Origin: Citrobacter sp. RHB25-C09
Lineage (GTDB): Bacteria; Pseudomonadota; Gammaproteobacteria; Enterobacterales; Enterobacteriaceae
Length of the DNA: 64,000 nucleotides
Assembly (NCBI RefSeq): GCF_013836145.1
Contig: NZ_CP057483.1
Coordinates: 1,612,001 to 1,676,000, forward strand
Direction: 5' to 3'
The notes beneath the pieces were generated by a model that worked only from the letters and a program-made list of their open reading frames with translations, had not been told where the DNA came from and did not search any database. A program made the position numbers and the translations under genes. Shown piece after piece: positions 52,757 through 62,420 of the stretch; position 1 is the stretch's first letter, and each line of letters starts with the position of its first letter.

Positions 52757-53085
52757 ACTAACTCTCTCTTTATTAAGTCGGCGACGAGATACTAACAAAG
52801 CATTATAGATGAGAAATTGATGTAGATCATATCTCGCCTGGCTTATAGGCCCGCAATACGCATGGTTTTTATGCGATAACGGCGTAATTTATTGATAATG
52901 ATGATAAAAATAAATTTTAAAATTTAGCAAATGAGTTGAAAATTTTCCTTACCTGAGCGTTTGAGCGGTTAATTACTATGTAGTAATCGATAAAAGAATT
53001 AACAAATACAGATTAATTCTTGTAATAAAGGTTACCAATATTTAACCGAGTTATTACATTTATTTTTATTGATGCAAAAATAAAT
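52757..53085. other. focA-pflB regulatory region
   Basis: About 330 bases without a gene, strongly AT-rich. In E. coli this region carries several promoters with FNR, ArcA and IHF sites. One FNR site is visible at 52817-52830; the others could not be fixed by eye. Confidence 0.6.
52817..52830 (-). promoter_or_regulatory. FNR site upstream of focA-pflB
   Basis: TTGATGTAGATCAT matches TTGAT-N4-ATCAA at nine of ten fixed positions. It lies about 60 bases before focA and should bring anaerobic control of the operon. Confidence 0.8.
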
Positions 53086-53112
53086 AAAACGGGGCACCTA
53101 AAGCGCCCCGTA
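53086..53112 (-). terminator. Terminator of ycaO
   Basis: On the - strand acggggcgc pairs with gccccgt across a 7-base loop and a T-rich tract follows. Confidence 0.85.
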
Positions 53113-53161
53113 ATATAGCTCAGACAATTCTATAAGCCTACAATATGCAAGCTAATTGTTT

Positions 53162-54922
53162 TTATTTTGACCAATATGCAGCTTTCGCACGCTGAAGTTT
53201 TTCATAAGCCTTCAGCAGAGACTGATGAGAGGCGAACGCATGCAGGTCGAGGTCGACGGGTTGCAGACCATAGAACGGTGCCTCACCGCTCAATGCCGCG
53301 CTTGCCGCTTCCACCGCATCCGCGCCATACATGCGTACAAACGCATTCAGGTATTGCAGCGGTTCGCGTTCTTCTTCCTGCGACAGGAGCAGCAGCGTTT
53401 GCAGGCAACGATAATAGTTCGCACGTTCAGCGCTAAATATTGATGCATTGAACTCCATCGTCCATTCCGTCCAGATCAGCGCCTGATCCAGATCGCCGCC
53501 CGCCAGGGCCAGCATCGCTTTCAGTTCACCAATGCGCAGGGTATACCAGCCGTTATCCGTGCCGGTTGCCAGACCCAGCAATTCACGCACACGAGTGAAG
53601 TCGTCAAATCCTTCTTCATCAAGTTGCTCGATCAGATTGAGATAATCTTCTTTATCCCAGTCGCTACCAGGCAGCGCGAGCAGGGTTTCACGCAGGTGGC
53701 TACCCATGCTGTTATTTGCCAACCACAAATCTTCGGCAGGATAGATATCAGACATCCCTGGCACAATGATGCGGCAGGCGTAGACGCTGAGGTGTTCATA
53801 GTCAGCAATGTAGACTTCTTTATCTTCGGCGTTGAAGATAGCCATCAGCGTGGCAAATTCTTCTTCCGTGGTGCCTGAGAAGTTCCAGTCTGCAAAGGCG
53901 TAATCGGCATCTTGCTTGAACAGATCCCAGGAGATCAGACCGCTGGAATCAATAAAGTGGGTTTCCAGATTGGTATGTTCAGCAACTTCTTCGTCATCGA
54001 AGGTTGGTGGCGTAAAGACGTCCAGATCTTTAAGACCGCGTCCTTGCAGCAATTCGGTGACGGTACGTTCCAGCGCGACGCCAAAATCAGGATGCGCGCC
54101 GAAAGAGGCAAAGCAGGTGCCGTTAGCCGGATTGAATAACACCACGCAAATTACCGGATATTTGCCGCCCAGCGAGCCATCATAAGCAAAGATAGGGAAT
54201 CCTTCCGATTCCAGCTTTGCAATGGACTCAACAACGGACGGGTAGCGTGCAAGCACCTCGGTCGGAATTTCCGGCAGGCTGATGCTCTCTGCGATAATAC
54301 GGTTTTTCACGTAACGTTCGAACACTTCAGACAGCCCCTGAACGCGTGCTTCATTGCGCGTGTTACCGGCGGACATGCCGTTAGAGACGTACAGGTTGCC
54401 GATAATATTCATGGGAATATAAACGGTCTGGTTATCCGACTGACGGGTAAACGGCAGGCCACAAACGCCGCGCTCTTCATTGCCGGACTGGAGATCAATC
54501 AACATGCTGCCCGTCAGTTCGTTTTCCGGGTCGTAGAAAGCGCGCAGGCGCGCATCCAGCAGACCTTCAGGCACATCGTCACTGTCGTTCAGCGGGAACC
54601 ATTTCTCGTTCGGGTAGTGGACGAACGGACCATTGGCGATGGTTTCGCCCAACCAGAAATCGGCGAAGAAGTAGTTGGTCGACAAACGCTCAAAATATTC
54701 GCCGAGCGCAGAGGCCAGCGCGGCTTTTTTAGTTGCGCCTTTGCCGTTGGTGAAACACAGCGCGCACTCTTTATCGCGAATATGCACGGACCAGACGTTT
54801 GGCACTGGGTTCAGCCAGGAGGCTTCCTCAATCTGAAAACCAAGGTCGAGCAGTTTTTGCTGGAAGCGAGCGATGGAGTCTTCCAGTGCGGCGTCTTTGC
54901 CGGGAATAAATGTTTGCGTCAT
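53162..54922 (-). CDS. ycaO: YcaO, ribosomal protein S12 methylthiotransferase accessory factor
   Basis: 586-residue founder of the YcaO ATP-grasp-like superfamily, which activates amide backbones by phosphorylation. In E. coli it aids RimO in beta-methylthiolation of S12 Asp. The start at 54922 (MTQTFIPGKDAALEDS) matches E. coli. NGKGATKKAALASALGEYFERLS and RVQGLSEVFERYVKNRI hold the ATP- and Mg-binding Glu residues. The C-terminal third has TPR-like repeats. No azole-peptide precursor or dehydrogenase is nearby, so it is the housekeeping member. Confidence 0.96.
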   Translation of the reverse strand: MTQTFIPGKDAALEDSIARFQQKLLDLGFQIEEASWLNPVPNVWSVHIRDKECALCFTNGKGATKKAALASALGEYFERLSTNYFFADFWLGETIANGPFVHYPNEKWFPLNDSDDVPEGLLDARLRAFYDPENELTGSMLIDLQSGNEERGVCGLPFTRQSDNQTVYIPMNIIGNLYVSNGMSAGNTRNEARVQGLSEVFERYVKNRIIAESISLPEIPTEVLARYPSVVESIAKLESEGFPIFAYDGSLGGKYPVICVVLFNPANGTCFASFGAHPDFGVALERTVTELLQGRGLKDLDVFTPPTFDDEEVAEHTNLETHFIDSSGLISWDLFKQDADYAFADWNFSGTTEEEFATLMAIFNAEDKEVYIADYEHLSVYACRIIVPGMSDIYPAEDLWLANNSMGSHLRETLLALPGSDWDKEDYLNLIEQLDEEGFDDFTRVRELLGLATGTDNGWYTLRIGELKAMLALAGGDLDQALIWTEWTMEFNASIFSAERANYYRCLQTLLLLSQEEEREPLQYLNAFVRMYGADAVEAASAALSGEAPFYGLQPVDLDLHAFASHQSLLKAYEKLQRAKAAYWSK

Positions 54923-55058
54923 GAAAATCACTTTTGTCGTACGGAAAGCGCGCAATGATACGGGTTTTATGTGACTGACGCTATCGCCGCTACCGACGCG
55001 GCGTAAATAAAAGTTTTGGCTATGCTTTTAAACAGTGAAACTGGTTAAGAGCATAAAA

Positions 55059-55751
55059 ATGAAAGCATTTGATTTACAACGGATGGCACTCGATAAAGTC
55101 CCTATGGAGTTTCTGGCGGAAGTCGCCGTGCGCAGTCTTTACACCTTCATATTGGTTTTTCTGTTTCTGAAAATTACCGGCAGACGCGGTGTGCGCCAGA
55201 TGTCGTTGTTTGAGGTACTCATTATCCTGACGCTGGGCTCTGCCGCTGGTGATGTCGCCTTTTATGACGACGTTCCACTGTTGCCTGTGCTGGTGGTGTT
55301 TATCACCCTCGCGATGCTGTATCGGCTGGTGATGTGGCTCATGTCGCGCAGCGAAACGCTGGAGGATCTGTTTGAAGGCAAACCCGTCGTCATCATTGAA
55401 GATGGTGAACTGGCGTGGTCAAAACTCAACAGCGCCAACATGACTGAATTTGAGTTCTTTATGGAGCTTCGGCTCAGCGGCGTCGAACAGCTTGGCCAGG
55501 TCCGCCTGGCGATTCTCGAAACCAACGGGCAAATAAGCGTGTATTTCTTTGAGGATAAGGATGTGAAACCTGGACTGAACATTCTGCCGGCATATTGTAC
55601 CCAGCGCTTTAAGGTGATGCCGGAACCGGGAGATTATGCCTGCGTGCGGTGTAGCGATGTAGTGACACTGGGCGCCGGTGAAAGCCTGATTTGTCCGCGC
55701 TGTAAAAATTCAGAATGGTCGAAGGCCAGTCGGGCGAAACGGATCGTCTGA
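55059..55751 (+). CDS. ycaP: DUF421 inner-membrane protein YcaP
   Basis: 230-residue protein with two or three N-terminal helices (RSLYTFILVFLFLKITG; VLIILTLGSAAGDVAF) and a cytoplasmic DUF421 domain. The last 40 residues have two CxxC pairs (CVRCSD, CPRC), likely a zinc ribbon. The start at 55059 (MKAFDLQRMALDKV) matches E. coli YcaP. Function is unknown. Confidence 0.92.
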   Translation: MKAFDLQRMALDKVPMEFLAEVAVRSLYTFILVFLFLKITGRRGVRQMSLFEVLIILTLGSAAGDVAFYDDVPLLPVLVVFITLAMLYRLVMWLMSRSETLEDLFEGKPVVIIEDGELAWSKLNSANMTEFEFFMELRLSGVEQLGQVRLAILETNGQISVYFFEDKDVKPGLNILPAYCTQRFKVMPEPGDYACVRCSDVVTLGAGESLICPRCKNSEWSKASRAKRIV

Positions 55752-55966
55752 CAGCAATAAATGTCGGAACAGGGCGGTCAACACCATAGAATCTGTTGTG
55801 TGAGCGACCGCTCATTTTTACCCCAACCCGTTTTACCCATTGCGGCGCGTGTCACTGAATGATAAAACCGATATTCACAGGAATAACGTATACCTAATGT
55901 CTGTTGTTGCGTGCTGCGCAAACGATAAGATGTTAAGGGAATAATAACGCAGCGTGGTGAGGGGAA

Positions 55967-57055
55967 ATGGCTCAGGTCTTTAATTTTAGTTCAGGTCCGG
56001 CAATGTTACCGGCAGACGTACTTAAACTGGCTCAAAAGGATCTTCGTGACTGGAACGGTCTTGGTACCTCCGTCATGGAAGTGAGCCATCGCGGTAAAGA
56101 ATTCATCCAGGTCGCAGAGGAAGCGGAGCAGGATTTTCGCGATCTCCTCAGCATCCCCTCCAACTACAAAGTCTTGTTCTGTCACGGCGGTGGCCGTGGT
56201 CAGTTTTCCGCTATTCCGCTCAATATCCTGGGTGACAAAACCACTGCTGACTATGTTGACGCAGGTTACTGGGCAGCCAGCGCGGTTAAAGAAGCGAAGA
56301 AATACTGCACCCCAAATGTGATCGATGCCAAAGTCACCGTTGACGGACTGCGTGGCGTTAAGCCAATGAGCGAGTGGCAGTTGTCGGACAACGCGGCCTA
56401 TATGCACTACTGCCCGAATGAAACCATTGACGGCATCGCAATTAGTGAAACGCCGAATTTTGGTTCCGATGTCGTCGTCACGGCGGACTTCTCCTCAACC
56501 ATTTTATCGGCACCGTTGGATGTTTCCCGCTACGGTATTATTTACGCTGGCGCGCAGAAAAATATTGGCCCGGCCGGGTTGACCATTGTCATTGTGCGTG
56601 AAGACTTGCTGGGGAAAGCAAACGTCGCGTGCCCGTCGATCCTCGATTACACCATCCTCGACAGTAACGATTCGATGTTTAACACGCCGCCTACCTTTGC
56701 CTGGTATCTCTCTGGTCTCGTGTTTAAGTGGCTGAAAGAGCAGGGTGGCGTTGCAGCAATGAATCAAATCAATCAGCAAAAATCAGAACTGCTGTATAGC
56801 GTGATTGATAACAGTGATTTCTACCGTAACGATGTGGCGAAAGCGAACCGTTCGCGGATGAACGTACCGTTCCAGTTGGCTGACAGCGCGCTGGATAAAC
56901 TCTTCCTGGAGGAGTCCTTTGCCGCAGGTTTACATGCCCTGAAAGGTCACCGCGTCGTGGGTGGAATGCGCGCCTCTATTTATAACGCGATGCCGCTGGA
57001 AGGCGTCCAGACGCTGGCTGATTTCATGATCGATTTCGAACGCCGTCGCGGTTAA
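55967..57055 (+). CDS. serC: Phosphoserine aminotransferase
   Basis: 362-residue PLP enzyme that makes 3-phosphoserine for serine synthesis and also acts in pyridoxal phosphate synthesis. The PLP lysine is in YAGAQKNIGPAG. It begins MAQVFNFSSGPAMLP. It forms an operon with aroA, an old pairing in enteric bacteria. In E. coli Lrp activates it; I see no single clear Lrp box upstream. Confidence 0.98.
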   Translation: MAQVFNFSSGPAMLPADVLKLAQKDLRDWNGLGTSVMEVSHRGKEFIQVAEEAEQDFRDLLSIPSNYKVLFCHGGGRGQFSAIPLNILGDKTTADYVDAGYWAASAVKEAKKYCTPNVIDAKVTVDGLRGVKPMSEWQLSDNAAYMHYCPNETIDGIAISETPNFGSDVVVTADFSSTILSAPLDVSRYGIIYAGAQKNIGPAGLTIVIVREDLLGKANVACPSILDYTILDSNDSMFNTPPTFAWYLSGLVFKWLKEQGGVAAMNQINQQKSELLYSVIDNSDFYRNDVAKANRSRMNVPFQLADSALDKLFLEESFAAGLHALKGHRVVGGMRASIYNAMPLEGVQTLADFMIDFERRRG

Positions 57056-57073
57056 TCTGCTTTTTATATTCAT

Positions 57074-57103
57074 CCCCACAGCGTTGTCTGTGGGGTTTTT
57101 ATT
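57074..57103 (+). terminator. Partial terminator in serC-aroA gap
   Basis: ccccaca and tgtgggg pair and a T-run follows. It lies inside the serC-aroA operon, where it should cut aroA expression without abolishing it. Confidence 0.8.
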
Positions 57104-57126
57104 TCTGCTTTTGAGAGTTAAGTTTC

Positions 57127-58410
57127 ATGGAATCCCTGACGTTACAACCCATTGCGCGGGTCGATGGCACTATTAATCTGCCAGGCTCAAAGAGTGTCTC
57201 CAATCGCGCACTGCTACTGGCTGCATTAGCGCATGGCACCACGGTGCTCACTAACCTGCTGGACAGCGATGACGTTCGTCATATGCTCAATGCCCTGAGC
57301 ACGTTAGGGATCGATTACACCCTTTCTGCGGACCGCACCCGATGCGAGATCGTGGGCAACGGCGGCGTTCTGCACAGTGAAGGCGCGTTAGAATTGTTTC
57401 TGGGGAATGCCGGAACCGCGATGCGCCCGCTGGCCGCTGCGCTGTGTCTTGGTACTAACGATATCGTGCTAACCGGTGAACCGCGAATGAAAGAGCGCCC
57501 GATTGGCCATCTGGTGGATGCTTTGCGTCAGGGCGGGGCACAAATCGAGTATCTGGAAACGGAAAACTACCCACCGCTTCGTTTGCGTGGTGGTTTTAGC
57601 GGCGGTCAGGTTGAGGTGGACGGCAGCGTCTCCAGTCAATTCCTCACCGCGCTGCTGATGGCCGCGCCGTTGGCCCCGCAGGACACTGTCATCAGCATTA
57701 AAGGTGACCTGGTGTCGAAACCGTATATCGATATCACCCTCAATTTGATGAACACCTTTGGGGTTGAAATTGAAAACCAGAACTACCAGCGTTTTCTGGT
57801 CAAAGGTCGCCAGCAGTACCTGTCACCGGGTGTTTACCTGGTGGAAGGCGATGCTTCCTCGGCATCCTATTTCCTTGCCGCCGGGGCCATTAAAGGCGGT
57901 ACAGTGAAAGTCACCGGCATTGGTCGCCACAGCATGCAGGGTGATATTCGTTTTGCCGATGTACTGGAAAAAATGGGCGCGACCGTTACCTGGGGCGACG
58001 ATTTTATCGCCTGCACGCGTGGTGAACTCAACGCTATCGATATGGATATGAACCATATTCCCGATGCGGCGATGACCATTGCCACAGCGGCGCTGTTTGC
58101 CAAAGGCACGACCACGCTGCGGAATATCTATAACTGGCGGGTTAAAGAAACCGATCGCCTGTTTGCGATGGCGACGGAGTTACGTAAGGTTGGCGCTGAA
58201 GTGGAAGAGGGACATGATTTTATTCGCATCACGCCGCCAGCACAGTTAAACTTTGCCGAAATTGGCACTTATAACGATCACCGCATGGCGATGTGTTTCT
58301 CGCTGGTGGCACTGTCCGCCACGCCTGTGACGATTCTCGACCCGAAATGTACGGCGAAAACGTTCCCGGATTATTTCGAACAATTGGCGCGTATTAGCAC
58401 CCCAGCCTGA
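57127..58410 (+). CDS. aroA: 3-phosphoshikimate 1-carboxyvinyltransferase (EPSP synthase)
   Basis: 427-residue enzyme of the shikimate pathway that joins PEP and shikimate-3-phosphate. LPGSKSVSNRALLLAALAHG binds substrate phosphate. LFLGNAGTAMRPLAAAL is the glyphosate-region loop with the Gly (LGNAG) of the sensitive class I enzyme. WRVKETDRLFAM and YNDHRMAMCF are conserved. Length equals E. coli AroA. Confidence 0.98.
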   Translation: MESLTLQPIARVDGTINLPGSKSVSNRALLLAALAHGTTVLTNLLDSDDVRHMLNALSTLGIDYTLSADRTRCEIVGNGGVLHSEGALELFLGNAGTAMRPLAAALCLGTNDIVLTGEPRMKERPIGHLVDALRQGGAQIEYLETENYPPLRLRGGFSGGQVEVDGSVSSQFLTALLMAAPLAPQDTVISIKGDLVSKPYIDITLNLMNTFGVEIENQNYQRFLVKGRQQYLSPGVYLVEGDASSASYFLAAGAIKGGTVKVTGIGRHSMQGDIRFADVLEKMGATVTWGDDFIACTRGELNAIDMDMNHIPDAAMTIATAALFAKGTTTLRNIYNWRVKETDRLFAMATELRKVGAEVEEGHDFIRITPPAQLNFAEIGTYNDHRMAMCFSLVALSATPVTILDPKCTAKTFPDYFEQLARISTPA

Positions 58411-58418
58411 TTTCTCCA

Positions 58419-58444
58419 GTGCGCCAGTCAACCGACTGGCGCAC
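58419..58444. repeat. Inverted repeat after aroA
   Basis: gtgcgccagtc and gactggcgcac pair over a 4-base loop. No T-run follows, so it is a hairpin that may help end aroA transcription. Confidence 0.5.
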
Positions 58445-58551
58445 ACATGTCCGAATCCGTACTTTTTTCTTATTACAACGAATGCTAATTTTCCGCTGAT
58501 TTAACCCTTTGATTTATAAAATTTTATTATGGTTATCAACGGAAGATTAAT

Positions 58552-59313
58552 ATGAGAAATAAATCAGTGCTGCTGGCCCTCGCGATTTCTGCAACGCTGC
58601 TGGCAGGTTGCAAAAATGGTGTAAATGGCGATCTACTGGCCAGTTCCGGTATGGCTGCCTATAAAGCCGCTACCCTTTCTGATGCCGATGTCAAATCGCT
58701 GTCTGACAACTCCTGTAAACAGATGGACAGTGAAAATAAACTGGCGACATCAAAAAGCAAATATACCAAACGCCTGAATAAAATTGCCAAAGCGCTGGGT
58801 AATAATATCGACGGCACGCCGGTGAACTATAAGGTTTATATGACCAGCGATATTAACGCCTGGGCAATGGCCAATGGCTGCGTGCGCGTCTATTCCGGTC
58901 TGATGGACCTGATGACAGATAACGAAATTGAAGGTGTATTGGGTCACGAACTGGGGCACGTATCTCTGGGTCATTCGCGTAAGGCGATGCAAACGGCGTA
59001 TGCGACGCTCGCGGCGCGTGACGCTATCTCCGCAACAAGCGGCGTGGCATCTCAGCTTTCTCAGTCGCAACTGGGCGATCTGGCGGAAGGGGTGATCAAC
59101 TCTTCTTTCTCCCGCAGTCAGGAATCTGATGCCGATGATTTCTCCTACGACCTGCTGAAAAAACGCGGAATTAATACCCAGGGCCTGGTCAGCGCGTTTG
59201 ATAAGTTCGCTACCATGGATGCCGGTCACGCTAAATCGCTGATGGACTCACACCCTACATCCTCCGACCGCGCCCAGCATATGCGCGATCGTATCGCCGC
59301 GGATAAAAAGTAA
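58552..59313 (+). CDS. ycaL: M48-family metalloprotease lipoprotein YcaL
   Basis: 253-residue zinc metalloprotease of the LoiP/BepA kind. The lipobox LLAGC (lipid on Cys19) ends a short signal peptide. The HELGH zinc motif is in GVLGHELGHVSLGHS, and the third ligand Glu is in SRSQESDADDFSYD. E. coli YcaL degrades stalled LptD and BamA-bound substrates in the periplasm. Length matches. Confidence 0.95.
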   Translation: MRNKSVLLALAISATLLAGCKNGVNGDLLASSGMAAYKAATLSDADVKSLSDNSCKQMDSENKLATSKSKYTKRLNKIAKALGNNIDGTPVNYKVYMTSDINAWAMANGCVRVYSGLMDLMTDNEIEGVLGHELGHVSLGHSRKAMQTAYATLAARDAISATSGVASQLSQSQLGDLAEGVINSSFSRSQESDADDFSYDLLKKRGINTQGLVSAFDKFATMDAGHAKSLMDSHPTSSDRAQHMRDRIAADKK

Positions 59314-59411
59314 AACATTGTCATCTTCCGGGCTGGTTTTCCCCCAGCCCGCTATAATTGCGCAATTATTCTTCATCTGAATACAGACAATACTGGTTTT
59401 TGCACACAGCA

Positions 59412-59441
59412 TTAACGATTGTGGGCGTTGGCGCGTATAAT
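59412..59441 (+). promoter_or_regulatory. Candidate cmk promoter
   Basis: A perfect TATAAT -10 (59436-59441) is 18 bases from a fair -35 (ttaacg). A GC-rich stretch (gcgcggcg) follows. It is 45 bases before the cmk start. Confidence 0.5.
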
Positions 59442-59485
59442 GCGCGGCGTTTATGTTCACAGTACGCCTGTTTAAGGAGATAAAG

Positions 59486-60169
59486 ATGACGGCAATTGCC
59501 CCGGTGATTACCATTGATGGCCCAAGCGGTGCAGGAAAAGGCACCTTGTGCAAGGCAATGGCGGAAGCGTTGCAATGGCATCTGCTGGATTCGGGTGCAA
59601 TCTATCGAGTGCTGGCGCTGGCGGCGTTACATCATCATGTCGATGTCGCCTCTGAAGATGCGCTGGTCCCGTTGGCTACCCATCTGGATGTTCGCTTTGT
59701 CTCAACCAACGGCACTTTGGAAGTGATTCTGGAAGGGGAAGATGTGAGCGGTGAAATTCGCACTCAGGAAGTGGCTAATGCCGCCTCTCAGGTCGCCGCG
59801 TTTCCCCGCGTTCGTGAGGCGCTGCTGCGTCGGCAACGCGCCTTCCGCGAAGCGCCGGGCCTGATCGCTGATGGACGCGATATGGGAACGGTGGTATTCC
59901 CGGACGCGCCGGTGAAAATTTTCCTTGATGCTTCTTCTGAAGAACGCGCTCAACGCCGCATGCTTCAGTTGCAGGATAAGGGGTTTAGTGTTAACTTTGA
60001 TCGCCTTTTATCCGAGATAAAAGAGCGCGATGACCGCGATCGTAACCGCGCCGTCGCCCCACTTGTTCCCGCAGAAGATGCATTAGTGCTGGATTCAACC
60101 AGTTTAACTATTGAGCAAGTGATTGAAAAAGCGCTACAATACGCGCGCCAAAAACTGGCACTCGCGTAA
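59486..60169 (+). CDS. cmk: Cytidylate kinase
   Basis: 227-residue nucleoside monophosphate kinase that phosphorylates CMP and dCMP. The P-loop is DGPSGAGKGTLCKA. The NMP-binding and lid regions (GRDMGTVVFPDAPVKIFL; ERDDRDRNRAVAPL) are complete. The ATG at 59486 (MTAIAPVITIDG) follows aaggag; 11 more open codons precede it. It is upstream of rpsA as in most proteobacteria. Confidence 0.98.
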   Translation: MTAIAPVITIDGPSGAGKGTLCKAMAEALQWHLLDSGAIYRVLALAALHHHVDVASEDALVPLATHLDVRFVSTNGTLEVILEGEDVSGEIRTQEVANAASQVAAFPRVREALLRRQRAFREAPGLIADGRDMGTVVFPDAPVKIFLDASSEERAQRRMLQLQDKGFSVNFDRLLSEIKERDDRDRNRAVAPLVPAEDALVLDSTSLTIEQVIEKALQYARQKLALA

Positions 60170-60282
60170 TCGCGACCGAATTTGCAGTACCCCCGTTGCA
60201 ATGGATTGACAACGGGTATGTTAAACAACCCCATCCGGCATGGAGCCAGGTGGACGTTAAATATGAAACCTGAAGATTAAAC
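60170..60282 (+). promoter_or_regulatory. rpsA leader with weak Shine-Dalgarno
   Basis: The 113 bases before rpsA lack a strong Shine-Dalgarno; only gaag is seen at 60271-60274. The end, atgaaacctgaagattaaac, matches my memory of the E. coli rpsA leader. That leader folds into hairpins that S1 itself uses for translation and autogenous control. Confidence 0.55.
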
Positions 60283-61956
60283 ATGACTGAATCTTTTGCT
60301 CAACTGTTTGAAGAATCCTTAAAAGAAATCGAAACCCGCCCGGGTTCCATCGTTCGCGGTGTTGTTGTTGCTATCGACAAAGACGTAGTACTGGTTGACG
60401 CCGGTCTGAAATCTGAGTCCGCCATTCCGGCTGAGCAGTTCAAAAACGCCCAGGGCGAACTGGAAATCCAGGTTGGTGACGAAGTTGACGTTGCTCTTGA
60501 TGCAGTAGAAGACGGCTTCGGTGAAACCCTGCTGTCCCGTGAGAAAGCTAAACGTCACGAAGCTTGGATCACGCTGGAAAAAGCTTACGAAGACGCTGAA
60601 ACTGTAGTTGGTGTTATCAACGGCAAAGTTAAAGGTGGCTTCACTGTTGAGCTGAACGGTATTCGTGCGTTCCTGCCAGGTTCACTGGTAGACGTTCGTC
60701 CGGTGCGCGACACGCTGCACCTGGAAGGCAAAGAGCTTGAGTTCAAAGTCATCAAGCTGGATCAGAAACGCAACAACGTTGTTGTTTCTCGTCGTGCCGT
60801 GATCGAATCCGAAAACAGCGCAGAGCGCGATCAGCTGCTGGAAAACCTGCAGGAAGGCATGGAAGTTAAAGGTATCGTTAAGAACCTCACTGACTACGGT
60901 GCATTCGTTGATCTGGGTGGCGTTGACGGCCTGCTGCACATCACCGATATGGCATGGAAACGCGTTAAGCATCCGAGCGAAATCGTAAACGTTGGCGACG
61001 AAATCACTGTTAAAGTGCTGAAGTTCGACCGCGAACGTACTCGTGTATCTCTGGGCCTGAAACAGCTGGGCGAAGATCCGTGGGTAGCTATCGCTAAGCG
61101 TTATCCGGAAGGTACCAAACTGACTGGTCGCGTGACCAACCTGACCGACTACGGCTGCTTCGTTGAAATCGAAGAAGGCGTTGAAGGCCTGGTTCACGTT
61201 TCCGAAATGGATTGGACCAACAAAAACATCCACCCGTCCAAAGTTGTTAACGTTGGCGATGTAGTGGAAGTTATGGTTCTGGATATCGACGAAGAACGTC
61301 GTCGTATCTCCCTGGGCCTGAAACAGTGCAAAAACAACCCATGGCAGCAGTTCGCGGAAACCCACAACAAGGGCGACCGTGTTGAAGGTAAAATCAAGTC
61401 TATCACTGACTTCGGTATCTTCATCGGCCTGGACGGCGGCATCGATGGCCTGGTTCACCTGTCTGACATCTCCTGGAACGTTGCAGGCGAAGAAGCAGTT
61501 CGTGAATACAAAAAAGGCGACGAAATCGCTGCAGTTGTTCTGCAGGTTGACGCAGAGCGTGAACGTATCTCCCTGGGCGTTAAACAGCTCGCAGAAGATC
61601 CGTTCAACAACTGGGTTGCACTGAACAAGAAAGGCGCAATCGTAAACGGTAAAGTGACTGCAGTTGACGCGAAAGGCGCAACCGTAGAACTGGCTGACGG
61701 CGTTGAAGGTTACCTGCGCGCTTCCGAAGCTTCACGTGACCGCGTTGAAGATGCAACTCTGGTTCTGAGCGTTGGCGACGACGTTGAAGCTAAGTTCACC
61801 GGTGTTGACCGTAAGAACCGTGCTATCAGCCTGTCTGTTCGTGCAAAAGACGAAGCTGATGAGAAAGATGCAATCGCGACTGTTAACAAACAGGAAGATG
61901 CAAACTTCTCCAACAACGCAATGGCTGAAGCTTTCAAAGCAGCTAAAGGCGAGTAA
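60283..61956 (+). CDS. rpsA: 30S ribosomal protein S1
   Basis: 557-residue protein with six S1 RNA-binding repeats, recognisable by repeated cores such as VDLGGVDGLLHITDM, VEIEEGVEGLVHVSEM and IGLDGGIDGLVHLSDI. It binds mRNA to the 30S subunit. Codon use is strongly biased, as in highly expressed genes. Length equals E. coli S1. A hairpin (61966-61990) follows without a T-run. Confidence 0.98.
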   Translation: MTESFAQLFEESLKEIETRPGSIVRGVVVAIDKDVVLVDAGLKSESAIPAEQFKNAQGELEIQVGDEVDVALDAVEDGFGETLLSREKAKRHEAWITLEKAYEDAETVVGVINGKVKGGFTVELNGIRAFLPGSLVDVRPVRDTLHLEGKELEFKVIKLDQKRNNVVVSRRAVIESENSAERDQLLENLQEGMEVKGIVKNLTDYGAFVDLGGVDGLLHITDMAWKRVKHPSEIVNVGDEITVKVLKFDRERTRVSLGLKQLGEDPWVAIAKRYPEGTKLTGRVTNLTDYGCFVEIEEGVEGLVHVSEMDWTNKNIHPSKVVNVGDVVEVMVLDIDEERRRISLGLKQCKNNPWQQFAETHNKGDRVEGKIKSITDFGIFIGLDGGIDGLVHLSDISWNVAGEEAVREYKKGDEIAAVVLQVDAERERISLGVKQLAEDPFNNWVALNKKGAIVNGKVTAVDAKGATVELADGVEGYLRASEASRDRVEDATLVLSVGDDVEAKFTGVDRKNRAISLSVRAKDEADEKDAIATVNKQEDANFSNNAMAEAFKAAKGE

Positions 61957-62003
61957 TTCTTTGATACTTCGGGATGTTTCATCCCGAAGTGAGAGGAGAT
62001 TAC

Positions 62004-62032
62004 TTGACAGATTATAGAATTCATTCTGTAAT
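62004..62032 (+). promoter_or_regulatory. ihfB promoter
   Basis: TTGACA (62004-62009) and TGTAAT (62027-62032) are 17 bases apart, a near-consensus sigma-70 promoter. It should start transcription at about 62039, so ihfB has its own strong promoter besides read-through from rpsA. Confidence 0.8.
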
Positions 62033-62040
62033 CAATGACA

Positions 62041-62062
62041 AAGGGCGGCTACGGCCGCCCTT
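62041..62062 (+). other. Hairpin at the 5' end of ihfB mRNA
   Basis: aagggcgg and ccgccctt pair over ctacgg. It starts about two bases after the expected ihfB start, so it would form a 5'-terminal hairpin. For transcripts coming from rpsA it could act as a weak terminator, though the T-run is poor. Confidence 0.6.
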
Positions 62063-62112
62063 AATCAATGTGACAGCAGTAGCGTACACGCCATACAGGA
62101 ACCGGAGGAATC

Positions 62113-62397
62113 ATGACCAAGTCAGAATTGATTGAAAGACTTGCAACCCAGCAATCTCATATTCCCGCTAAAGCGGTTGAAGATGCAGTCAAAGAGATGC
62201 TGGAGCATATGGCCTCGACTCTCGCGCAGGGCGAGCGTATTGAGATCCGCGGTTTCGGCAGCTTTTCATTGCACTACCGCGCACCACGAACCGGGCGTAA
62301 CCCGAAGACTGGCGATAAAGTTGAGCTCGAAGGAAAATATGTTCCACACTTTAAGCCGGGTAAAGAACTGCGCGATCGCGCCAATATTTATGGTTAA
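62113..62397 (+). CDS. ihfB: Integration host factor subunit beta
   Basis: 94-residue HU-family DNA-bending protein that pairs with IhfA. It starts MTKSELIERLATQQSHIP. The DNA-contact arm is in GFGSFSLHYRAPRTGRNPKTG with the intercalating Pro. Length equals E. coli IHF-beta. The ribosome-binding site is ccggagg. Confidence 0.98.
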   Translation: MTKSELIERLATQQSHIPAKAVEDAVKEMLEHMASTLAQGERIEIRGFGSFSLHYRAPRTGRNPKTGDKVELEGKYVPHFKPGKELRDRANIYG

Positions 62398-62420
62398 GTT
62401 TGTATAAACGTGACCACAGA

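Noticed and set aside
53162..54922. YcaO as part of a thiazole/oxazole-modified peptide cluster
   Set aside because: No precursor peptide, dehydrogenase or cyclodehydratase partner lies nearby. Neighbours are those of the housekeeping E. coli ycaO.
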